From Ischnura elegans (lineage: Eukaryota; Arthropoda; Insecta; Odonata; Coenagrionidae): a stretch of 64,000 nt of DNA. Within the stretch, counting starts at the first letter, position 1. Each line of letters begins with the position of its first letter. The position numbers and the translations under genes were made by a program. The DNA is taken from assembly GCF_921293095.1 (NCBI RefSeq), contig NC_060247.1, forward strand, positions 114,409,111 through 114,473,110, written 5' to 3'. Shown one piece after another: positions 12,503 through 24,393 of the stretch. The notes under the pieces were generated by a model, which was not told where the DNA came from, made no database searches, and was given only the letters and a program-made list of their open reading frames with translations.

Positions 12503-15433
12503 ATTAGAGGCTTATACTGTGCATAACCAAGCCTAATGCAGCCTCACAATTAGCTTTAAGGACAGAAAATATTGTGAAATGGGATTCTTTGATAGTGACG
12601 GCATCGCAATACAGAGGAGACTGCGGGATATTGAAAAAAAAGGAGCAGGAGAAAAAGCTCCACCATGCACATACAAAAAAATATAAATTCTGTGAAAACT
12701 ATTGCATATGTGTGTGTGAGTAAAACTGTGTTATGTATGTTAAAATTACAATTTTTAAGATGCACAGCATAGTATGGTCAACGATCATGCAGTCTTTTCC
12801 AGAAAAAATCAACAATGATTTTTTCCACAGTAAAAAAAATAACCTGTTCCAAAATAACTTCTCTTACTGTCCTTGAAAATAACCAGAGAGTATCATGTAC
12901 TCAAATGATATCAAAATAATAGTAAAACTAAGTAGTTGCTTCCCATTAAGTTATACAAAATATGAAAACCATCATAAAAATCATCATTGTTGATCCTTTC
13001 AAAAAATTTCTATCTCTCTATATGAATGAAAGAAAACACAGTCACAAACATGCTCCAACAAAAAAACAGTATAACATCAACATAAGCAACTTCAATCAAA
13101 GATTGCATTTCCAGACAATACATTGTTCGACCTCTTTATATTCTGGTACATCATTAAATTTAAACTAAGGATGGTTTGCCTCGACTTTATTGCCCAGATC
13201 CGATTCCTGCCCTACTCTCAGTTCTGGTTGCAGTTAGTTCTTAATCAAAAGTTAAATCTTTATTGCACAATTTTCAAAAGCTGTTCACAATCTTCCAGCT
13301 ATTCCTGAGAGGATGGAAAAGGACCAACTTTGTCAAAACCTAAAAACAAAAAAGAATCAGCCAATCAGGATGTCCAATTCATCTAAGACATGTCTTAATT
13401 CGGGGATGACCATTCAATTGAAAGATTTTGCATTGGCATATTGTAAAAAGCGCAAACGTAATAGTAGTGTTATTACTCCTTTTCAAACAGCCTCAAGAGG
13501 AGATACCAGATGAATAGCTAGCAAAACTGTGATGCCCGATAATCATGCAACGACACAACCAATAAAAAAATTTGCGCTGGTAAAAAAATGATCAATACGA
13601 AGGAAACCAGAAAAACAAATTGGCAAGGATTTTCTAGAATTGAGACATTAGTAGTTCTCACTTTTCTTTAAGATTACACTGATTAAAAAGAATGACAATT
13701 TTCATTAATATCTTTAAAAGCCATGAATGCTGATAATACCCAGCTATGGGGTAGGATAGATTTAGCAGACATGAAATAAGCAATCAAATGTTTTCAGTTG
13801 GGGAAACAGTCCCTACAGACGCAAATGAATGATGGCAAGGCAAGCAGAACATCAAGATACATATTCTCAGTCTTCTCTGGGAAGATTCCCGAGCACTTGC
13901 AATTGATCAAACCTTTTGGTTCTTACCTCTAGATATGATTGGAGTTCAACTGGATGGGAACATTGGAGCAAAACAAAGAAAACAACGTTAAGATTACTTT
14001 CTTCCCAGTGTATCACCAAGAACTACCAGAATCGTTCCTGCCTTTTCTTCCACAACTATTTCAATAATTTCCACTCCCAGCGATATGAAGAATAAATGCG
14101 TTCTCATCCACCAAATTACATTTCCACAAGTCATTATTTTATAGTGTGTTAAAATATGTTCTTCAGGCAATAATATTTATGGGAAGGTTTCAAAAAGGTG
14201 CAATGTATTTTTTCATTGACAAGAATGAATTTTCCACTTGCATTCCTCTAAAGGCCATACTAAGGGCCATGATATGGTTAGATCAACCTGAATGAGACAA
14301 CACCAATGTAGTCATCTTCCACACAGGCTAAAACAGTCGGAAGAATTAAAGAGTGGTATTCCTTTCTACAAATGTATAACTGATATGGTTTCATGTCAAC
14401 ATGATCACTTTGATTTTCATTTGGTAACTCAGTCATTCTGAAATCCCAATTACAAGCCAGATTATCAGTAACAGTTTCATATACTAATTAAAAAAAATAA
14501 TCATTTTGCTGATATTTCAAATTCACTCTACTTGCAATATGTAAAGCATTCCATTCATTTAATTTGATACACATACATGAATAACTTGCCTCATTTTTGA
14601 CAAGAATGAAATTCAAAGCCATTTTCAATGGAAGCATTAATTACTATACAGATATCTTTCTCCACAAAAATAAAAATAACTATGCACAAAAACTATAAGT
14701 TATAACTACCATAATAACAAATTTTGACTATCCCAAGCACTTTGACTTTTGACTTAAGTAAAGAAAGCAGAAAACAGCTCCGTAAAAACCTCATTCAAGC
14801 ATCATTTAACATAAATACAATTAAGGTTTCAGTCACTAGTATTAGCATCACATATCAAGTACATGACTTCTCGTCACCTGGAATTTGCAAAATGCTTCCG
14901 CTTCCAGCATTTTGGAGATCCTCGTGCCGTCCGCCTCGGAGCACTCCCTAAGGTGGCAAGAGGAGGAAGCATCCCACTTCAAGAGAACCTCATCTCACAC
15001 AGGAACAATAAATATGAATATGCAGTTTTAAAGAAAATCACAAACTTGACGTTGGTAATGATGAGGGTCAAATGACTGTGTCTCAAGGAATGACAAGTAA
15101 AAATTGAGCACATTATCCATTTTCACACATTAAACACGTTATGCACGTAATAAATGCTTTTCATGACTCAATCCATTTTGATTCTGACTCCCCAGTCCCC
15201 CCCCTTCAGTGGCACGAATAATAAAGAATAACAAAGGAAATGGAATGTGAGGTGTGAAAATGGCAGAAAGGGAGCGTTTGCGCAAGTGACGCAACGGTGC
15301 ACCACAGAACGCCCTGGAAATGTTTCCATCATAGGACTCAACCACTTTTGATTCTTGGCACCACCCGTAGATGGCCTCGTAGGCACGACAGCACACTCCA
15401 AAAGTAATCCCTCCTGCTCCTGCCAGCCTGCTA
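12503..15433 (-). other. ttv 3' UTR and downstream sequence; polyA site unassigned
   Basis: AT-rich sequence with no recognised repeat between the stop codon and the miniature element at 12257. Minus-strand AATAAA signals include 13264-13259 and 13191-13186, either of which would give a 3' UTR of about 2.2 kb. Which is used cannot be told from sequence. Confidence 0.4.
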
Positions 15434-15614
15434 CTAGCTGCCGACCAGTTCAATTTGGCGATACTTCTTGCGCAGGTTGGAGACGGGATCTTTGAACAGC
15501 ACGGGGTCGAGGCGCATGGAGGAGCGCAGCAGGGGCATGTAGCCAAACACAGCCGCAAATGTGTTGAGGCACGTCTGCCGTTGAACAAAGTGGTCGGGGT
15601 CATTCCATGGGGAC
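15434..15614 (-). CDS. ttv: ttv terminal exon with stop codon
   Basis: One base completes the split Arg codon, then [15 protein letters not shown] to YRQIELVGS and a TAG stop at 15436-15434 (59 residues). The acceptor is TTGCTCCAG. It matches the conserved EXT1 C-terminus (DPDHF.QRQ.C.NTF...[15 protein letters not shown]). No ER-retrieval signal is visible at the end. Confidence 0.95.
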
Positions 15615-18600
15615 CTGGAGCAAAGAGATGAACTTTAACTCTTGCAATAACAAATAAAGCACAGTACACATACTACAATGCCTGTTGCTTTAAGCACTCC
15701 TTTCCATGAGCAGACTGGGAATTGCAATATAGCTAAGATGGCCACTGGTGGCTCCAGAAATAAACTGGCAACTTAGAAAACATACTATCAAAAGTTCGAA
15801 GAGTGGCATTAATTTTATATATAAATCCAATCTTTAAGCTTATCAGTCCTTTCAGTTTCTGTTCTGTCTCCTTCACTTTCACCATAGTCTGCATCTAGAG
15901 TTCATTTGAAATATCTTTTTGACTGAGACTCAGGCCCAAGTTTTTCAAGGGGGACAGGGCGGAGGGCAGGTGACTTCCTGAAAACCAAACAATAAACAAT
16001 ATGTGATAGGTGGAGCCTAGCCTTCGGGAAATTCAGTCGCTTTCAGAACTCCTTAGTGTACGCTTTGTAAATTAGCTGAGTTGCCAAATGGGAAGAAGAC
16101 TTTTGACACAGTCTTTCGTTTCTATTCACTGATAAAGTCTTTTGAGAAAACATGGAAATGCCCACCTCTCTCTCTCTCTCCATCCCACATCCCCAGTGCC
16201 GCAGGTCCCACCTCCTGCTGTGACGCTGCTCAAAACATTCCCAGCTTGTATACTGGGCCAGACGCAAAGTAATTCGAAAAGCATCATAACTGAAGGTAAA
16301 TTAGTGACAGAAGTTGAAGACCTCGCTCGCCTACTTCCCCTCCAGCTCTTTTCATTCACTTACCAGACGTATGCCAAGAAAGGAAGTGCAGATCAAAGAC
16401 TTTCCTCCTCTCACTATTTGTGCTCTCTATATTTTTGGGATACCATCTACATCTACAAAGTAATACCTCTCAAGCCACCTCAATAGGTGTGTAGAGGAGA
16501 TTTTAGGATATTGTTAACAAAAAAATAACTAAAAAAAGATAAGGAGATAGGTGAACAGGGTCCCACTGAGCATTTAATTAAGTTCTGTGTGGTTGGGACG
16601 AAAAACAAATTACATTCAATGAACATATACCTATCCACTTGGCAAAATATCTGCCTTAATTCATCATTTCTGAAGTTATAAGATGACGTTCTCAGCGTTG
16701 CTCTGAAAGATACCTGTTCTTAGTATATAGCTCAGGCAATCTAAGCCTAGTCTGTCATGTTGACTCCGAGTTTCTAATGGCACCTCGGCTTACTTGCATA
16801 ACAAGCTGAGTAAAGCTTTCTGCTTGCTTGTAGCAGTTTCCATACAAGTGGACATTGTTATAATGACTTGGTTTGGAAGAGAGGTGGCCACTGAATAGGA
16901 GTCATTTACAATAAGTGATCACCACTCACCGCAATGGAGATATACAAATGTACTGCCAACACCATGTAAAATAAATGCCCCTTTCACTTGGCAACACAAA
17001 TATACAACTCTTTGCCTTCAAGTATTAAAAATTCCCATTTGAGGGTATCATTTAAGTCAAATTTGAAAATTTACCAGGTAAATAAATGCTTAATAGCCCA
17101 ACTGAGTTTCATGAGGAGATTTTCTCTCAGAGAAGTGGTTGATTTCATATTTACACTTATTGTGTTTTTGAATCGTCTTATATTTTAAATTGTAAAGTCC
17201 TGGGATCAAAAATTGTTATTATTATTATGGAGAAAATTGTTCAGCCATTAACAGCTGGGTGATCACTGGATAGAGGTTTCAATGTACCTAAAAAAAAGAG
17301 GCCAAACTATAACCTATAGGTTCCATTACCTACAGTTTCCATGGTGTGCATACAAATAAATGCATTTTTTTTCAAATTGAATTATCTCTTGAAATAGTTT
17401 TTGCCTCAAAGTTGAGAATATTGACAAAAAAACAACAAAATCATTAATTGTTTTGGTCAAAGTGACAAAATGACAAGATAATTTTACGTACATTTAGAGT
17501 TTAAAATTACAAAAGGCTGAAATTTTTTAATTTATCAGCTTTTTGATCTCTCTCTAAAGTCAGCATATTGCTTTAGCCTGATTTTTAACATAATCAGGGA
17601 ATTGTATCTTTATATGATAACTTATTATTTTTTTGCATTGAAGCATGCAAATGGGCTCTGCACATTAATAACGCTATCATTATTATACTGCACCTTGCTC
17701 CACCCGGTGGCTGTTCCTTGTACTGCTTCCTCTGCGTGACCTTGATCGGGGGTCGACGGGTGACATGGGCGACCAGGAAATTCATGAGGATGTCCTCACA
17801 GTTGTGCGACTGCTCCACCGTCTTGAGGAGGAGGGGGGAGAGCCAGCGAGTGTACAGGAAGTTGTAATATCGGTGGTAGAAGGCAGCACCCGTTAGGACA
17901 ATGGAGTACTCATTAGTCCACTTGGAAGTGTAACCCCAGGAACCCTGGAATAGAAGAATACAAGCACAACAGGGATTAACGTGACATTCAAGATTAGTCA
18001 TCACACAAGTGGGGGGTGGCCCATTAATAGGGACATCTTTTATCATGAAATTTAAACTGTGTGTTTAAAACAACTCTTCAAAATCGTAAGTTCCTACTCC
18101 ACAGTCCGGACGCCGAGAGTTGTCCGTTGACAGCTAGAAGGGGTAGGGGGCAAGGTTGCCAGGTAAGAAAGGGAAACGCCCACTTCACATGTACACAAAA
18201 GGGTTTCGTGAAGAAAGCAGCCAGAAGGGACGACGAGCGTGAACGATCCAAAGTCAATCCTTTGTTTTGGCGATTCGAAGAAAGGGCTTGTTTTGGTGGT
18301 TCAGGCTTGTTTCAGTGCTTCATGCGCATGTGAAAGCGTTGTGTGACTAGGTAAAGGGTGTGAGGTGCATTTGGGGGACAGCGATTGGTTGCAAACCATG
18401 CTGGTGCAGTGTTCTTCGCCCCTCCTTTTAAAGTGCCATCGGACAGCTCTCGCCGGCTGGACTGTATGTTATGCATTTAGAGGCAAAATTTAAGAAAGAA
18501 AAGGAAAAAAAATGCTAGGTCTAATGAGTACAATGTGTCCTGTTGCTCAATCGTCCTTTCATGTCACAAAAATTGAAAATTAGGAAGGAATACAAAACAC

Positions 18601-21600
18601 CCACCCAAAGTATGGAGCAAAATTTCATGCGAATTGGTCAAAGTACAGGAAGCTAACTTTTGCTTGATTCACCATCAATTTTTATTATTGCTAGCAGTTA
18701 ACACCACAGCAGTTCATTATTTTTAGGAGCAAACAAACAAAACAAACCTGGAATTAGATATTTTTTACATTAATCTATGTTAATTTATTAGTATTAGCTA
18801 TTGAAACTTCATGTAAAAATCACTAAGAAACAAGGATGAGTTGTATGAGAAAGAATCGATAAGGGATGATAGCTCAAAGTGGAGATGGTACATGGATCGG
18901 ATTATTATATTGAATCCTAAACATACATAATGTAAGGATATGTAAATCCATCAATCACTTGAAAAAATGTACTTTCCTTTAAGCAAAAAGAGGTCAACTC
19001 AGCTTCAGCACCTTACCTTGGCATCATCCCAGAAGTGTGAACGTGCAGGATAGCCCACGATGCGCTCGGGAAACGCTCGCCACACGGAGAAGGCAAAGTC
19101 CACTTCGTCTGTGGTAAGCAGGCAGTCTTCGTCAAGCGAGAGGATAGCCGACGTCTGGATGAGTGCATGGGGACGGAAGCGCCGGGATATCCCGCCCCCA
19201 TTCACCCCTGCCCCCGCCACAGCCCCACCTCCAAGGGGACCGCCCCCCTCCGCCTGCAGCACGTTGATCGGCACTGTGGACGGCAGCTGAGGCCAACGAG
19301 GCTGCAGTCGACTGCCACACTTCTCGCCAGAGCAGATGATCACGATCTGACAGGAGAGACGGGATCAGAAAGGGTCACTCGCATCCACTGCTTGAACCAA
19401 TTTTATAAACGTCTAATATTGGTTGATTGATTTCAATTTTCTAAACATCTAATGAATGTGCATGTGAAAACAAGCAAGCAGTTTTCTAAAAAGAAACCCA
19501 TTGTAAATTACCATAAATGAAATTTATAGTACCAATAATTTATATCATATTTATCCATCACCAGTATGCCCTCATATGATACAATACAAAAGAATTGCAC
19601 AGCAATCAAAATAGAAATTAGAAAGATGGCAAACTCACCCTGGCAACAAAGTTGCTGCGTGCCACGTTCCGCAATAGCCGGTGGAGTGGCTGAGCAGTGG
19701 GTGATGAAGGAGAGGCAAGGAGCGATGCCTGCTGCGTGTACACTACAGCCGTGAAACGCTCCTCACGTTGGACATCTTCCAAGCCCACTTCTATAGTGCC
19801 AGGGAAGCCGGTGGGAAACCCAACGCCCAAGGAGAATGGGTAGTGTCGCCATGTGTCGGAAAACTGAGGCAAGGCCAACAATGCCCCAGGCGAAGAGTTC
19901 CAGACGAGACCATCCCGAGAGGGCTGCGATGGGATCCTCTCACGGATGATCTGAGAGCAATATGAAGGGTATGGGGGAAATGAAAGAATCAATCTGGCAG
20001 GTGATATGAGGTTACTTTGGCCACCGTGAAGACAGTTAAATTTCCAGGTTGAGTGCAAAAAAAATACTTAAAACAATCACCACCACTTGAAGCCTCCAGT
20101 AAACTGGCTAGGTAGCTTTGCCTATTTCCCGCAATATTTTTACTCAAGGTCTACAAATAAAGTTTGAAATGATGGCCTGATTACTTGAGAAAAAAATGCT
20201 AGTCTAAAGGTAAAGTAACTTGAGCACATTCATAGTAGATGGCCTGACAGACACCCAGCAGGCCTCACTCAAGAAATGGAATGGCACCAATAAGCACCAT
20301 TTATTTAACCTATTTCAATTACAGCCACAAGGTAGATCTTCACATTTTTAATAACACTGAGAATGTATTAAAAGGTGAAATAGATAAAATTTTGCATGAA
20401 CAAGTATTTATAAAAGGATATCATTTACAAAAGAAAAACTGTTTATGAACAAAATTTGCAAAATATATTTATTATGAGTACTTCAGTCCCTTCTGAACCT
20501 CTTTAAATGTTAATCGGCATTACGATACTTAGTTGCATTAATGAAATTTGAAAGGCCTAAAATACAAGAATTTTTCCTCCAAAAACTCTGATCCCATGGA
20601 ATGCAAATATGCAATAACTGTACAAAAGGTATCTAAATGTATAATCTTCAACCACAAATGGTGATATCAGAATGGCATAGTTTTGAGAAAGCACTTACCT
20701 CAAGGGTGGTAAAGACGATCTTCTCAACCGAAGAGAAGTACCGGTCCCAGAGCAATTGAGTCTGCTGCCGCATGGCAAAAACTTTTGACGGAGGGATTGA
20801 ACGAACCATTTCAGGGACCTTGGCAGTCATAAAAATAGAAGACAGGAAAATGATGAGAAAACATCATGAGGAAAAAGAAACATTAAGCACGTAGGGCAGC
20901 AATAGTTTAGCCACAACATTTGAAGGGCAAGGCGAGGATCTTTCAGTAACTTGAGCAGATACACTTCAGCAAATTATATTGATAACATCAGTGGCATAAC
21001 TATGGGGGGATGAGGGGACGTATTCCCCCCCAAAGCCTCAGAGAAATAAAATAATTATTGAAAAATCTTTAATTGTGCACAATTATGACAGCTTAATTTG
21101 CACTAGGCAAGGTCTGTACACTAAGTCCACATACAGCTCCATAAAAATATGGAACTTGTACTCATTGTAAGTATTTTTATGTTGATTATGGCAGCCTTGA
21201 AATCAGTGTAATCACATGTCATGCATATAGACAGCCCAAATATGTTATGTGAAACTTGTGTACATTCTTTACACCAACATTCTGACAACAGAAGTGGTAA
21301 ATATCTTAAGATATTTAATGGACAGTCCTTCATCAAATTGTGGAACTTGTGAACATCATGTAAACAGAGCAGAATTGGGTACAGCTGTTGTGAATTTTAG
21401 GTTATTCTAGAATACTAAACTGCAGTTACAGCAAATGGGAGCTTGGAGTATTGGGTGGGAGCAAACTTATAAGAAGATATTCTAGAATGACGAATAATGG
21501 ATACTCTCATGAATTAGAGAGGAATATTTAGCCTAGATTATGAGGCAACATTTAACTCTTTAAACTTGAATCTATCCACAAAGAACTTTAATGTGATACC

Positions 21601-22159
21601 CATGAAATCACAAATTAAATCTGAAAATAGGGGGAAAACACCCAGCCTCCCACCCTCCATGTGCGTCCCTAGTCGCCACCACTGGGAAGAGTATATCATT
21701 GCACAAAATCTCCAAAAGGTGCAAATAAATTTTAACCAGGGGATGTCAGATGTAGTAAGAGGTAACGCCTCTATATCATGAGAGGACACTCCGTCTGCGA
21801 GTATGCTAATTGTAAACTAAACTTCAAGGGGAATGCTCCCGCAGTGTGGCCTAACATTCGAAGAGTGAGATAAGCTGGAGCATATATAAACGGGTCACGT
21901 GACGAGGGAGGGCAAGATGGCGGCCAACATGGCGGCCAGGCCACGTGGCTCCCTCACCTGCAGCAAGAGCCTCTCGTCGGCCCACACGGCGGCCGAGCGC
22001 CACTCGATGACTGAGGCGAAGGGCAGGGTCCACGCGTTGGCCAGCAGCACGGGGATACAGCCGGCGCGCAGAGACTCGAGGAAGCGGAACGAGCCCAGCC
22101 GACGGCCACGTGGTACCAAACAGAAGGTCGAGTTCTGCAGCAGCGCCTCGTAGTCCCAC
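15434..22159 (-). CDS. ttv: Exostosin-1 / tout-velu, C-terminal six exons (5' part outside window)
   Basis: Minus-strand join of 22159-21958, 20818-20699, 19950-19639, 19346-19017, 17944-17694 and 15614-15434, giving about 464 residues and ending in TAG. EXT1 family enzymes work with EXT2 in the ER/Golgi and add alternating GlcA and GlcNAc to heparan sulfate; the fly orthologue is needed for Hedgehog and Wg spread. Seen here: the end of the GT47 exostosin domain ([27 protein letters not shown]), then the GT64 domain with SLDEDCLL (DED, the metal/UDP-binding DXD), [44 protein letters not shown] and [22 protein letters not shown] at the C-terminus. These match EXT1 rather than EXT2 or EXTL. No frameshift or stop interrupts the exons, so the gene looks functional. 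The signal anchor and N-terminal GT47 half are not in the window. Two insertions relative to vertebrate EXT1 (exons at 19639 and 19017) explain the extra length. Confidence 0.95.
16425..16730 (+). repeat. Dispersed repeat, unsplit copy
   Basis: Contains CATCTACA, then CAAGCCACCTCAATAGG and, 214 bp later, GTTCTC..TGAAAGATA.CTGTTCTTA. The same two landmarks occur at 47223 and 47762, separated there by a hAT-like insertion. The first motif is widespread in arthropod genomes, but I cannot name the element. Confidence 0.5.
16970..17230 (+). mobile_element. Non-LTR retrotransposon 3' remnant
   Basis: Plus-strand translation [20 protein letters not shown] with FKSNLKIYQ resembles the C-terminus of Jockey/CR1-type proteins, followed by an untranslated tail ending TTATTATTATTATGG. 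Confidence 0.6.
17694..17944 (-). CDS. ttv: ttv exon (251 nt): GT64 domain
   Basis: Eighty-three codons plus two bases, from [10 protein letters not shown] to GGA and a split Arg codon. The acceptor is ATTCCAG before 17944; the donor is AAG|GTGCAG after 17694. [31 protein letters not shown] and [13 protein letters not shown] are diagnostic of EXT1. The split codon AG|G joins correctly to the next exon. Confidence 0.95.
17945..19016 (-). other. ttv intron (1072 bp)
   Basis: Bounded by AAG|GTAAGG and ATTCCAG. A GC-richer patch lies at about 18080-18480. No repeat or motif was recognised. Confidence 0.9.
19017..19346 (-). CDS. ttv: ttv exon (330 nt): GT64 core with DXD and Gly-rich insertion
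   Basis: One hundred and ten codons in phase 0 from [10 protein letters not shown] to HFWDDAK. The acceptor is CTGTCAG, the donor AAG|GTAAGG. It contains the catalytic-domain motif [17 protein letters not shown]; the DED triad is expected to bind UDP-sugar through a divalent metal. It is followed by [19 protein letters not shown], almost the same as in human EXT1. Residues 34-52 of the exon (19191-19247) form a low-complexity Gly/Ala stretch ([19 protein letters not shown]) in place of a short loop in vertebrate EXT1. Confidence 0.95.
19639..19950 (-). CDS. ttv: ttv exon (312 nt): start of GT64 domain, with extra segment
   Basis: One hundred and four codons in phase 0 from IIRERIPSQ to NFVAR. 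The acceptor is TCTCAG, the donor AGG|GTGAGT. It matches the EXT1 segment containing WNxxPGxLxxLPQ and the FTAVVY strand that opens the GT64 fold. Between HYPFSLG and RFTAVV the exon has about 15 more residues than vertebrate EXT1 ([13 protein letters not shown], then an acidic LEDVQREE). The frame stays open and the splice sites are clean, so this looks like a genuine lineage-specific loop. Confidence 0.93.
19951..20698 (-). other. ttv intron (748 bp)
   Basis: AT-rich; nothing recognised inside. The shorter 292-bp intron at 19347-19638 is also featureless. Confidence 0.9.
20699..20818 (-). CDS. ttv: ttv exon (120 nt)
   Basis: Forty codons in phase 0 from [10 protein letters not shown] to FTTLE. 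The acceptor is CCAAG before 20818, the donor [33 protein letters not shown] is near-identical to the EXT1 linker between the GT47 and GT64 domains. The size equals human EXT1 exon 4 (120 nt, from memory). Confidence 0.95.
20989..21080. mobile_element. hAT-type MITE end fragment
   Basis: CAGTGGCATAACTATGG is identical to the left TIR of the 2388 element, but is followed directly by the opposite end's interior (ATGAGGGGA, AAGCCTCAGAGAAATA), so the copy is rearranged or chimeric. The right boundary was not found. Confidence 0.5.
21883..21937. promoter_or_regulatory. TATA box, palindromic E-box and tandem YY1/Pho-like sites
   Basis: Within 55 bp on the plus strand: TATATAAA (21883-21890), GTCACGTGAC (21894-21903, a perfect palindromic CACGTG E-box), AAGATGGCGGC (21914-21924) and AACATGGCGGC (21926-21936). 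AAGATGGCGGC is the YY1 consensus (fly Pho binds the GCCAT core). The cluster sits 21-75 bp inside the intron after the ttv 202-nt exon. It could be an intronic enhancer or an antisense promoter. Function is inferred only. Confidence 0.4.
21958..22159 (-). CDS. ttv: ttv exon (202 nt): end of GT47 exostosin domain
   Basis: Acceptor CTCGCAG before 22159; donor CAG|GTGAGG after 21958. One leading base completes a split codon (preceding intron phase 2), then 67 codons from [10 protein letters not shown] to ERLLLQ. It carries the exostosin signature [18 protein letters not shown] and the A(G)[14 protein letters not shown] segment of the nucleotide-sugar fold. From memory, human EXT1 exon 1 ends at c.962 (also phase 2) and human exons 2 and 3 are 94 and 108 nt, summing to 202, so this exon appears to equal the two fused and the upstream intron position is ancestral. 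The exon is very GC-rich compared with its surroundings. A plus-strand open frame across it is a coding shadow. Confidence 0.95.
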
Positions 22160-22810
22160 CTGCGAGCGAAAGGGAGAGAAATAATATAGATTGAGATAAA
22201 AGCAATAATACAATGCCACAGCAAGGGCAAATATTAGCTGAAAGGAGAATTGGCGGAAGAGCTGTGTATTACCAATCTCCAGATTTTTGTCCGATGATGA
22301 TAATTCAACTATAATTAGTATGAGATGGAGTGTAGGACATTAAGATATGCGACGCATGAATGGATGATCCTCAACCACAAAGGTAATAGCCCACCAAGGG
22401 ATTATCTGCCAATGTAATTGAGGGAAACACGGCACTGACATACATTGCATTATGTACTTCCCCATCCGATGAACCGATACGTACTAAATATGCTCTCATT
22501 CCCAACAAAGGATTTCGCTTTCAAATGCCCTCCATCAATAGGGTTCGAAACCCACAGCCATGAGATGGTATGCCATTCGACACTAAACTCGTAATTCGAT
22601 TCCCTAACGCGGCGCGGCTTGATCTGAAGATATCGACAAACAAACAAAGAACCCTCGCTGGCTACACCCTCAGTCGTATGTGAGGAGAGTATGTTTTCTA
22701 AACAATAAGCAAGAATCGTTGGGACTAGGAAGTTTGTTTAGTGTTTATTAACAGCAGCATAAGTTAGCTGATTTCGTGGGGAAACCGCGAGATTCCGGAG
22801 ACTTCAACGG

Positions 22811-22930
22811 TTGTTTTATGTTTCCTCTGGTACTGCCAGAAGATGTGACCTCAATTGGCCGCGAAACGTCGTAATCTATGCTCAACGATCACAAGTAGAC
22901 AGCCGAAAAACATGGATTTACCTTAAGGGC
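22811..22930 (+). repeat. Hammerhead-like module, Penelope-type repeat copy
   Basis: CAGAAGA (one change from CTGATGA), the stem GTGACC..GGCCGC, then GAAACGTCGTA, which can form the minimal stem III (AC/GU) with a GUA cleavage-type triplet. The stem II sequence is clearly homologous to the 3050 and 3549 copies. Confidence 0.45.
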
Positions 22931-24393
22931 AGTAGCGTTGTGAAAGCAGCAGCTCCAACGGGCGGAGGCCGATTCCGTATAAGGGGCGTGCGATTTAATC
23001 ACCCCCATTCTGTGCATGGCGATTACGTGATCCCTGACGAAAATCATGGGCCTTTAGGACACTTTGGAAGAGAATTTTTTGTCGGAATCCTCTTGACAAC
23101 TTTATGAAGCTGTCTATAGAGGTTTTGTATAACATTCGAGAAGCGACGTTGCATAGCTTACATTGAAAACTTATGGGATTACCGAAACATTTTTTTAGAG
23201 GACTCGGAGACTGTAAATGAAATCATTAACCAATCAATTGTTAAGAATCCTCCACAAAACCATTTCAAAATTTCTTCAATACATACACATAATTCATAGT
23301 CATACACTCGTCACCTGCCTTGCCGCTAATGGGATCAATAATCATAGTCAATAGCAAAATCGCTTGAGGGTAATTAAGATGTAGGACGTCATGCTGCGGT
23401 ATACAGAAACCTTGGTAGTATAGTTAGGTTTCTGGACTATTAGAACGAAATTCTTTAAGGTTTCTCACGGGATACGAAAACGTCTTCAAATACTGCTCAA
23501 ATTCTCAGGAAACCTCTATAAAATCTCTTTCTGTTGCAATTTACTATCCATAGAAAATTTAATTGAGATTCACCTATTCGACCTTTACATAGAAAATTAG
23601 AAACTTCCAGAAATATCTTCAAAATCTATTCATTTTCACCAGGGAGGAGCATATGGCGTACATAAACCACGGAAGTCGGGCTTCCGGGAACGAATGCGCT
23701 CATATCAGTGCGAAAGATGGGGGCTCGCTCCCGTCAGGTAAGTGCAAATCAGACGCGTCTTTTCACACTTACACTGTAAATGTATCCCGGAAGCGCAGTT
23801 CAACCGTAACGAGGCAAGAAATAGTAATGGGAGTTCATTTAATATAGCGCAAAAATTGTCTCATAGAGGTGTTTAAGACTTTTCCTCGTAACCTCTGACA
23901 TGGATTATTGTAGCAAGAGTGATCTAATAAACGTATTTAAGGCTTTTTCTCGTAACCTCTTATGAGTATTATTGAAGCAAGAGTCCAAATAAGAGGGCAT
24001 AATAAGCTTTTTCAAAAATTAAATAGACCTACCAATTACCGTCATTTTTCTGCAATTCAATCTGCCATTAGGAATCAGGAAAATATCCCAAGCAGAGTTA
24101 TTGGAATTCAAGTTTGCATTTCATACCAGATTGTTTGGGTTCCCAAGGCTACCTTAGTGCACCTTGGAGATGGCGTGTGGGAAACACAACACCAACGGTA
24201 CGCGCTGTAGACACCACATGCTCACAGGGAAATATTTTGGCGCTGCTAATATGAATCCATTTCTGCGTGCCGATGATGATAATTTTATGTCTCTTCCGAT
24301 TGCTTTAAATAGGCATCTCACCTTGAATCTCAAAGTTGAACTTCAAAAAATCATAATAATTGCCCTCCTTGTCATATTTAAATGTCCATGAAT
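22931..24393. other. Intronic sequence, nothing recognised
   Basis: No boundaries or coding similarity seen. A hAT-like left end (CAGGCACGTAACCAG) begins at 24394 without a matching right end. Confidence 0.4.

Larger units (their letters stand above)
15615..17693 (-). other. ttv last intron (2079 bp)
   Basis: Intron between the 251-nt and terminal exons. It contains an old repeat copy (about 16425-16730) and a non-LTR 3' remnant on the plus strand (about 16970-17230). Nothing else is recognised. Confidence 0.9.
20819..21957 (-). other. ttv intron (1139 bp) with MITE end and regulatory-looking cluster
   Basis: Bounded by CAG|GTGAGG and CCAAG. It holds an end of the 2388-type miniature element at 20989 and a dense TATA/E-box/YY1-like cluster at 21883-21937 beside the donor. 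Confidence 0.9.

Noticed and set aside
21899..22153. Plus-strand frame across the ttv 202-nt exon
   Set aside because: The minus-strand EXT1 exon fully explains the sequence conservation; an antisense frame in GC-rich coding DNA is expected by chance.
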